This document shows, one piece after another, positions 56,466-64,000 of a DNA stretch of 64,000 nucleotides. The DNA is from Typha latifolia (lineage: Eukaryota > Streptophyta > Magnoliopsida > Poales > Typhaceae), in the NCBI GenBank assembly GCA_019914945.1, contig CM034099.1, positions 12,661,001-12,725,000 of the forward strand. The letters are read 5' to 3'. A program made the position numbers and the translations under genes. How positions within the stretch are numbered: the stretch's first letter is position 1; each line of letters begins with the position of its first letter. Below the pieces are notes generated by a model. That model was not told the origin of the DNA. It saw only the letters and a program-made list of their open reading frames with translations, and did no database searches.

Positions 56466-57446
56466 TGATACGATTCGGACTTCACCGACGTCGTCTCGAG
56501 CATGGATTCACTTTAGGAGTATTTTTATTTCATGTTTTAGTATTTAATTTCCATTAAAATAAGTTTTCTGTAAGTCGCGTTCGAACGCGGGTGGAGTGAG
56601 TTCGAACGCGGTTTGTGAACGGGGTTGTGAACGTGGTGAAGAGAATGTACTGTGCGTTCGAACGCGGTGCGTTCGAACGCACTGTGAACGCCTGCATCGC
56701 GTTCGCAAATATCGACAGGCGCGTTCGAATGCCTGCATCGCATTCGCAAATCCAGAAGAGTGAACTCGGTGCGTTTGAACGCGGTCAGGCGAGTTCGAAC
56801 GCGGTCGGCGAAAATTGTGTTTTAGGGTTAATTTGATTTGTTGGTTAGCCTATAAAAGGATGTGTATGACAACAAAAATTATTATTGATTATTGAGATTG
56901 AGTTTTGCCTTGCCTCCTTCGTCTTCTTCGCTCCCGTTCTCTCAATCCCCGGCGACGCCGCTTCTAACCTCCCTCGTCCGGCTAATCACCCTAGTCCCTT
57001 AGGGGTGGCCCTCTTCTCCCCCTTCGTCCAATCTATCCAACACTTGCCCTAATCCTTCCATCAACCACAACCCGTCTACCATCACTTTTCACCGGTGCCA
57101 CCACATTAACGCCGGTCCACCTTCAACCACCATTACCTAGGATCACGTGCCTCCATCCACGGATCCAAAACAGACCATCTGACCTTTGTCCACAAATTGG
57201 ACGATATCTCAAGATCCCCACATCCGATTCGCCTGCAACTAGATTTGTTGGAAATCTCTTTTCTGGGGCTACAACATATCAGAGTTTCACGTTGATCCGA
57301 CGGCAGCATATTTCGGGATCTTATTTCAAAGTTCCGTGCCAGATCTAGTCCAGATCAAGAATTGGAAGAGATCGACCCTTCACCAAAAAGGCGATATCGT
57401 ATCAAGCTGGTATCAGAGCTCCATAGCCATAGGTGTGATCGTATCA
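56466..57446 (+). repeat. A1 3' LTR
   Basis: 981 bp, with the captured primer unit at 57405-57446. Contains the 14-mer CGCGTTCGAACGCG at 56576-56589, identical to the copia LTR palindrome. Confidence 0.9.
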
Positions 57447-57451
57447 CGAAT

Positions 57452-57705
57452 GCGCCTATTTCCCACTTCTCTAGATTTGCGAATGCGATGTAGGCGTTCA
57501 TAGTGCGGTCGAGCAGGGCGTTCGAACGCACAATGCACACTCTTCACTCACGTTCACAACCGCGTTCGAACTCACTCCACCTGCGTTCGAACGTGACTTA
57601 CAGAAAACTTACTTTTATGGAAGTTAAACACTAAAACTTGAAACAAAGACACTCCTAAAGTGACTCTATGCTTGAGACGACATCGGTGAAGTCCGAATCG
57701 TATCA
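57452..57705 (-). mobile_element. Solo LTR A2, second part
   Basis: Remainder of A2 after A1, ending GTCCGAATCGTATCA, followed by the CGCTG duplication. Confidence 0.87.
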
Positions 57706-57710
57706 CGCTG

Positions 57711-58370
57711 TACCCTAGTACGTGAAGAATTGCTCTGCCCTGTACAACCAATTGATCGGATCACCACCTTTGAACTTGGGAAATTTGAGAAGCATGATTT
57801 GCCCACGGATACCGTTGTCTCGATCCGGATCATATCCCAGTCCCTGTCTAACCGGAGGAGGGTGCACCAAGAATGGTTGATGATCCCTCCTTCGATTTTG
57901 GTTAGCTCGACGCAGTTCTGGTTCGTATTGTCCAAGATGATATCTATAGTGGTTCACTCATCGGACGGGCTCATCTACAATTGGGCCTAGTGGAACCATC
58001 CTTGCTTGTCTCTGCCCATGGGGTGGTGGCAGTAGAGGCTCTTTTGGGTCTAAATTCTTAACCGGTGGTGGCAGGTTCATGGGGGTGGACTCGTGTCGTG
58101 GGGTCGATGGTACATTTCCGTTCACCTTGGCTTCCTTTGTCGCTTGTAATTCTCGCATCATCTCCATCATCATCTGGTTGTTGATGGCCATTTGTTCAGA
58201 AAGAGACCCAAACATGGCTTGAATGCTAGGCTCTTCCGTTTTCAAATTCGGTCGGGCGGTTCTATGGGTGGAAGTCTCCGCAACCATTTCCCCCTCCTCT
58301 ATTGGGAAAATCACTTCTTCCTCATCTCACCATGCAGCCATGGCTTTGGTTGTCATCATAGAAAGCGCGT
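57711..58370 (-). pseudogene. A3 gag, N-terminal part
   Basis: Begins MMTTKAMAAW, then TGA where A5 has CGA, then IFPIEEGEMVAETS, EEPSIQAMFGSLSEQMAINN and MMMEMMRELQATKEAKVN. A Pro-rich linker, NRRRDHQPFLVHPPPVRQG and LKFPKFKGGDPINWLYRAEQ follow. The gag continues at 50259 after the A2/A1 nest. Confidence 0.9.
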
Positions 58371-58384
58371 GTCCGAAAAACGGT

Positions 58385-58399
58385 GGCTCTGATACCAAC
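58385..58399 (-). other. A3 primer-binding site, split by T1
   Basis: The minus strand reads TGGTATCAGAGCC. CCAAC at 58395-58399, the start of the site, is duplicated at 61592-61596 on the other side of T1. T1 therefore inserted into the junction between LTR and primer site. Confidence 0.9.
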
Positions 58400-58767
58400 T
58401 ATAACAATCCAACCTTAAAAAGAATTATTATTAATTAATTTTGGGCACGATGTGACCGACCACATTGTGGCCGGCCTCGTGCTCATGCAGCTTGCGTGGT
58501 GGGGCGTCATGTGCCCACTGCTACTGTCGTAGCCAACCGGTTGCGGCCAGCTAGCCGCAACAGCCCCGACGCCACTGCTACCCCTTCTCCACCGCCTTCT
58601 CTCTCTCTCTTTAAATCTTTCTCTCTCTATCTCTCTCGGTCACTCTCTAAGTCTACTCTCTCTCTACTTTCTCTCACACTCCTTCCTCTCCTCGTTATCG
58701 ATGTCGGCCCGCCGCCACCTCCCAGAAGCCGCCGCCGCTGGTGAGATCCCTCATTCCCCCTCTCTTT

Positions 58768-58770
<3 letters not shown>

Positions 58771-58811
<41 letters not shown>
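58771..58811. repeat. (CT)n microsatellite in T1
   Basis: About 20 CT units. The T3 copy has the matching GA tract at 21402-21437. Confidence 0.9.
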
Positions 58812-58816
<5 letters not shown>

Positions 58817-58935
58817 GCTCGAGCTCAGGCTCATCGGAGCCGAGCCATCGGCGAGAGGCCGGCCGTTCGCTGGCCAACAGCGGCCGGTGCCCTCCCCGCC
58901 GGCCCGGGTCCGCAACCCCCTCCCTCACCTTCTCT

Positions 58936-58995
58936 CTTTCTTCTCTTCCTCTTCTCCTCTTCCTCTTCTCCTCTTCTTCTTCTTCTTCTTCTTTC

Positions 58996-59030
<35 letters not shown>

Positions 59031-59066
59031 TTCTCCTTTTTCCTCGACTTCTTCTCCTTCTTTCTG
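58936..59066. repeat. TTC/TTTC polypyrimidine tract in T1
   Basis: Almost pure pyrimidine strand of TTCTTC and TTTC repeats, potentially triplex-forming. Confidence 0.85.
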
Positions 59067-61597
59067 CACAGTGTTGGGCACGGTCCAAAACTGCCTGCTA
59101 CAATCCTAGACCAAGCCTATCATTGATGGCAGAATTAATTAATTTCTTAATTATTTTATTTATGTTATTTATTTAGGTATTTTTCTTCTTAATTAATGCA
59201 AATAGATTATTTAGACATTAACTATTTTAATAATATTATATATTCTTCATTATAATTTTATTAATGATAATTTTTATAATTAGTGATTAATTAGGTATAA
59301 ATATAGGTAATACTTATATTTATTTATTTATTTATATGTCTATTAGATTAATAGATAGATTTATAAATTATAATTATTAGAATTATATTCTAATACCCTC
59401 ATCATATATATTTTAAGTATTTCTATTAATTTTTTTATATATGATTATTCTGCAATAAATAAAATATTAAGCTTATTTAGTTATTTATTTATTATTTTAT
59501 CGAGTAAAGACTGCATTGTCCCTAATTAATCAAGATAGTGTATGAATTATAAAATTAATTATAATTAAACCTTGTCTATACTTATAGTTATTTAGCCTTT
59601 TTATTTTATTTTATTTTATTTTATAATTATATATTTAGAAATACTCTCATATAAAAGGAAATAGACATCTTCTCCTTATGTTATAACTGACATTTTATGA
59701 TAATAATATAATTATAGTATTTGAATCATATCTATAATATAGACCTAGTTATGTAATCAAAAATAAAGAGAAGTGATTCTAAACCTAATAAACCTTTATA
59801 TTCTAATTGAATTAATTCTAATTACATAAACGGCTAACATCATACTACTTAAATATTTTCATATCATGAACCCCCTTATGTGAGACCCTGTGAACTCTAA
59901 CGATGAATTGATGTTTGACTAACAGACGTGAGAGATACATGATTTGTGTCTTCTGATCAGACAGTGAGTAGTCTTATCCCCTAGACACCTTTCTCAAATT
60001 AGGATATATTATATATTATGTACTTGCATGTTTTGGCCTCTAGTATGATTATATGACTTTATCTAGAGATGATTATAGTTGAGCATATTTTTATCATGCA
60101 TCTAATTAGGCTGATCTTAGATATGAGTATGATGATGATAAATAGGGATGATGAGAGATGATTATACTTTGTAATGTTATGACCAGTTAATCTATAGCAC
60201 GAGTATGCATGTAATAGATTAGCATAAGTATGCATGTGTTGACTACATGATCAGAGACTATATTGTATTATTTTTCTCTTAATTTTTATTCCACCTAAAT
60301 TCCTATTATGCATTGACTTGTTATTATACTGGATATATGCATAGGATCTGTCATTTAGAAAGAAAGCATGAAATGTGATTGATAGGATAGTTGATAGAAA
60401 GTGTGAGAATACTCGAGTGGGCGCGAGGCTTAGGACGTGCTTGGTGGATGATTGATCGCTCAACATAGTTGCGATCCTATTGGCCTTACATCCAAGGTCA
60501 TTAGTTTATGTGCGCAGCAGACATTCGGACACATGTCATTCACTAGGGCATATATGGCGAGTTATCCTCACGAGATTTCTATCAACTAGAAGGGTGCCCG
60601 GTCTGGATGGATGTTGATACCCTTAGCGGATGGCAGTGTATGGTTATATTTGAGATACTCTTTGTGGATGGCAGAGTATGCTCGGAACCTTCGGGCATGA
60701 TGTTGAGATCGGGTACCGAGTGTTGACTGTGCATAGTGGTCTAGTATGATAATGACATATAGAGCTGACATTGATGACTGAGATGTTGAGAAATGCATAT
60801 GATTTCATTATCATTTGATTACCTAATTATCGAGTGGTCAATATACATTATATATGATTGCATTTGATATCATAGCATGATCATGGTCAGCATGCATCAT
60901 ATATCGTATTTGAGAGAAAGTTATGATGATAGTATGACATGGAGATTTGTTTACTCATTGTCGAGGATTATATACTTTTATCAATTATGACATGTTATCT
61001 ACTTTTCATTTATATATTATTGAGGATACATTCATATATTCATTCATGACATGATGCTCTTTCTGATTCATATTATCCAGTACATTATTTACTCTCTGTT
61101 TGGCATCGATTCGGGTAAGGTCTATTCACTAAGCCTTTTTCTCATGACTCTCTATATTTCTTTTCTAACCCCTCAGATATGTGGTACGTGATAGCGACTT
61201 GAGATATCTTGAGGAGATATTTTAGAGTGATGATGAGGTAAGCTATAGATGCGAGATGGTATAGATGATAGTTTATATAGAAATTGAGTTGTACGAGTAT
61301 TTAATATTTGTACTCTTTTGTATTAGACAATGATTTGTATAATACCGATCGAATCATAGTGTACTCTTGTATTAATTGTTTAGTTGTATCTTGATAGTTT
61401 GTTGTGGCATGTGTGGGTCCTGCTAGATTATGTAGTAGTCTAGTGTATATTATTGTGGACTTGGATATTCTTATGTGCATAGGAGTATCTATGTGTGATG
61501 GCTCCCGCCCATCCTATCGCGTGCGTCACGCGTGTTGTGTGGGCGCGTGGGCGTGCACGTGCCCGTGCCCGTGCCGGTTGGGGGCTTTACACCAACT

Positions 61598-62454
61598 TGA
61601 TACGATCTCCCCTTAGGCCAAGGCTCGATCTATCCTAATTTTCAGATCTAGACAGGATCTAACACGGAACTTTGAAAATAGATCTCAAAATATTTAGCCA
61701 TTAGAGCGACGTAAAATTTTAATATTTTGAAGCCCTGGAAAAAAGCTTTCAAAAAAGTCTAATTTTAGGCAAATTGGATGGTGGGATCTCTAGATATCAT
61801 CTAATCTGTAGACGGATGTTAGGGAGTACAATTTTGAATCCGTGGATGAAGGCACGAGATCCCAAGTGATGATGGATGGTGGTGGACTGGCGGTAATGGG
61901 TGGCACCGGTGAATTCGTGGAGGTGGAAGGGTTATGGGTGATGGTAGGGGTTAGGGCAAAGTGATAGATAGATTGGAAGAAGGGGGAGGAGTGGGTGGCC
62001 GGTCGAGGGGGGGTTAGAAGCGGCGTCGCCGAGGAACGAGAGAATGAGAGAGAAGAAAACGAAGGAGAGTAGGATAAAGCTCAATTCATTCAATAATGAT
62101 TCAATGGTTGCTATCCACACCTTTAGAGGTTAATCAAATAATTCAAAAATGGCAATTATTAACCCTAAAATAGAAGATTTTTGTTGATCGTGTTCGAAAA
62201 TGCTCGATCGCGTTTGAATGCACATTTTGTGTTCTTTGTATTTGCAAACGTGATGCAGGCGTTCGCAACCGTGTTCGAACGCACATTTTGCATTTCTTGT
62301 ATTTGCGAACCTAATGTAGGCGTTTGCAAGCACGTTCGAATGCGACATACAGAAAACTTATTTTTCTATAAATTAAACACTAAAATAGGAATAAAATACA
62401 CCCCTAAAGTGTATCCATGCTCGAGACGACATTGATGAAGCCCGAATCATATCA
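61598..62454 (-). repeat. A3 5' LTR
   Basis: 857 bp. Plus strand TGATACGATCTCCCC...CGAATCATATCA. Decayed palindromes at 62190-62345. No captured primer unit. Confidence 0.88.
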
Positions 62455-62459
62455 CCGTG

Positions 62460-62578
62460 TTATCCGATTTATTAAAATTTAAATCAATAAGATAAATCTA
62501 ACTAACTAACTAACTCAAGTTGCCTCGATTCGACTCAACTGACTCGACTAACCTAACCCACGTCGTCGGATCGTAACA
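62460..62578 (-). repeat. Family F 3' LTR (F2), second part
   Basis: The reverse complement of its right end is TGTTACGATCCGACGACG, the F LTR start. A reversed polypurine tract (ATCCAGCATGCTTGCGACAC) and CCTCAAGGTTAC follow. Confidence 0.75.
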
Positions 62579-63402
62579 ATCCAGCATGCTTGCGACACCT
62601 TTTCCTCAAGGTTACTAGTCTTTCATGTCCTTGTACTCATACAGCTTGTCATGCAAATCAGTGGACTCAAGTTCATCCTCCTCGAGTCCGCTTGGGAACA
62701 TGACGTGGGCTAGTTGGCGCTTGTATTTATGTCTTGGGTTAAATTGGTCATTGTAGTAAAAACACAAGCCTTTCTTTTTGTGCAGCAAATAAAGTGCCCA
62801 GGCCGGATGGATTGTAAGTTATGTTAAGCCATTTACGTAGGCTAAGTAAGAGTAAGTGAAGTCTCTAGTGCGTCGTGGGCTTGGGCCGTCTTTCTTCTCT
62901 CCTCCTAGCGGATCTAGTTCAACTGATTCAACTTGGACTTCATCAGAATAGCTAAGAAGAAGGCCTCATCAAAAGTAGTGGGCCTCAAAGCCTTAACTTA
63001 GCCTGAATATTAGACCTAAGCCCAGTAATGAAAGTATCTTCAAGACCGAGTTAGACTAGTTAGTGGCTCGGTTATAGATCCGCTTGAACTCCTCCTAGTA
63101 AGCTCAAACTATTGTTGACTAAGTCCGCCTAGTCAACATGGCCTAAAAAGTCTTGGTACTAGGTAAGATCAAATCGAAAGGGACACCTAGTCCCATTACT
63201 GGTGAGTCACGGTGGCAAGAAGCACCAGTGAGGCCATCCCAATAAAGGGATAACCCCCCGTGGTGATAGCTATCGGGTTCGGCCACCTAACAATCACCGG
63301 TAGACGCAGCAACCACAATTGGCTGGTAATCAACTTGAGGAAGCAAGCCGTGGCTGTCGGTGGTAGTGGAAGCGCTAGACTTGCAACCATCAGCCATGGA
63401 TT
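62579..63402 (-). pseudogene. Element F2 interior, gag remnant
   Basis: Pol is almost entirely lost. Gag pieces are readable in broken minus frames: FKRIYNRATN near 63075-63105, TFITGLRSNIQAKLRL-like near 62985-63035, and a start-like MADGCKSSAS at about 63397. The open frame at 63196-63426 overlaps this but is not itself recognisable. Confidence 0.5.
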
Positions 63403-63933
63403 TGCTACAACATATACCATCATCATGAGTTAGGGCTCTAATTGCTTTGGATTCACCTAAATTGGAGGTTTAGATGAAAAAATATAAATAAAATAGTAGA
63501 GCAAGGTTAGAACAAGGCAGAATGGTAAATATCCGACGTTGCGGCGTTCGTCGAAGGGTGGCAAATGGCCAAGAATGATGGTGGAAGGCCGTAGAGTAGG
63601 GTGGCTATTGGTGGAGGACGGTAGCTACGGTTTGGAAGATCATAATGCTTCTATGGCTATGATCTACTCTTAGAAAGATAAAGGCAATCTAACGGCTACG
63701 GTAAAAGGTAAAGACGCAAGGAATAATTTGGCTAAATTTACATTCATTAAATGATTATTATCAACACATATCCATTTCTATTTATAGGAGTAAAAATCCT
63801 AGCAAATCAAATCCACATACAGATTATCTGATTTATTTGAAATTTAAATAATAAGATAAATCTAACTTACTTAAGTTGACTCAACTCGACTCAACTAACT
63901 TGACTAACCTAAACCACGTTGTTGGATGGTAAT
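63403..63933 (-). repeat. Family F 5' LTR (F2)
   Basis: Starts TGCTACAACATATACC. Blocks AGAGCAAGGTTAGAACAAGG, TAGAAAGATAAAGGCAATCTA and TCTATTTATAGGAG match the 46.3-46.9 kb LTR in the same orientation but without the plastid insert. Ends near GGATGGTAATA. Confidence 0.65.
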
Positions 63934-64000
63934 AGAGTTTGACATGTCGCTAGTGGTGAAAAGTGTGAGAGAAGAGAAGAGGAAGAGAGAAAAGTGAAAG
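63934..64000. other. Window end, nothing recognised
   Basis: Purine-rich AGAGAAGAG tract. Confidence 0.4.

Larger units (their letters stand above)
50968..57446 (+). mobile_element. Gypsy element A1, integrase-less
   Basis: LTRs 50968-51933 and 56466-57446, flanked by CGAAC (50963-50967) and CGAAT (57447-57451). Contains gag, protease, RT and RNase H in nearly one frame. After RNase H it jumps to the last residues of pol and the polypurine tract with no integrase. A solo copia LTR (54799-55794) interrupts the RT/RNase H boundary. Confidence 0.92.
58400..61591 (+). mobile_element. Solo LTR T1, 3.2 kb
   Basis: Starts TATAACAATCCAACC (TGTAACAACCC in T3) and ends GGTTGGGGGCTTTACA, with perfect target duplication CCAAC. 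No coding capacity. Contains (CT)n at 58771-58811, a TTCTTTC tract at 58936-59066, AT-rich DNA, and GATACCCTTAGCGG-type repeats near 60610. Length and TGTAAC start resemble LTRs of the plant Del/Tekay chromovirus group, but there is no coding region to test this. Confidence 0.85.
46934..62454 (-). mobile_element. Gypsy element A3, split by nested insertions
   Basis: LTRs 46934-47807 and 61598-62454. Flanking GCGTG (46929-46933) and CCGTG (62455-62459) form a duplication with one mismatch. The left end reads CAATACG instead of TGATACG, two transitions. The gag is split by solo LTR A2 (TSD CGCTA/CGCTG) and the primer site is split by solo LTR T1 (TSD CCAAC). Integrase is kept while RT and RNase H are absent. 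Confidence 0.9.

Noticed and set aside
57405..57419. First TGGTATCAGAGC after the A1 3' LTR as proof of a tandem element
   Set aside because: The target duplication lies 42 bp farther on, so this is part of the LTR rather than the start of a second element.
58831..59126. Long open frames in the GC-rich and pyrimidine-rich part of T1
   Set aside because: They are translations of CT, TTC and GGCC-rich low-complexity DNA and encode simple repeats such as poly-Ser/Leu/Phe or Arg/Glu/Lys.

Overview
This is nuclear DNA from a flowering plant with a repeat-rich genome. One host gene fragment is recognisable: a GC-rich first exon of plastid-type D-3-phosphoglycerate dehydrogenase at 2488-3034 (minus). 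Nearly everything after about 7.1 kb is LTR retrotransposons, mostly dead and nested in each other. The GC-rich first exon would fit a monocot, but this is only a hint. Element names used here (A, B, C, D, E, F, G, T) are my own labels for LTR families told apart by their ends and shared sequence.

Layout. 1-7.1 kb: low-copy AT-rich DNA with the gene exon, an inverted repeat and a fold-back element. 7.2-18.2 kb: a hAT-type element copy interrupted by a complete Ty1/copia element (7528-17343, minus, target duplication CATAG, Sirevirus-like with an extra 3' ORF), then an intact hAT MITE (17682-18213). 18.2-25 kb: broken LTRs and gag/integrase fragments (G2, T2, T3, E, D, C). 25.0-40.0 kb: Gypsy B1 (plus, TSD TGGTG) lies inside a C LTR. 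B1 contains B2 (minus, TSD ATTTT), which contains A5 (plus), which contains the solo LTR A4 (TSD GCATG). A deletion fused an A6 remnant to B2. 41.8-45.8 kb: Gypsy G1 inside an F LTR. 46.3-62.6 kb: an F LTR carrying a plastid 23S rRNA fragment is split by Gypsy A3 (minus, 46934-62454). A3 is itself split by a 3.2-kb solo LTR (T1) placed in its primer-binding site, and by a solo LTR (A2). A2 contains the full Gypsy A1 (plus), and A1 contains a solo copia LTR. Target duplications support most of these layers.

Three things stand out. (1) In Gypsy family A the LTR ends in 0, 1 or 2 extra copies of a 42-bp unit that contains a complete initiator-Met tRNA primer-binding site, so the LTR seems to have grown by absorbing its own primer site. 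(2) The CpG-rich palindrome GCGTTCGAACGC recurs in the LTRs of the copia element and of Gypsy families A, B and G. In the copia LTR it sits in a minisatellite that explains the LTR length differences. (3) Members of family A have complementary pol deletions: A1 and A6 lack integrase, and A3 lacks RT-RNase H but keeps integrase.

All element identities come from reading motifs by eye. Lineage names are tentative.
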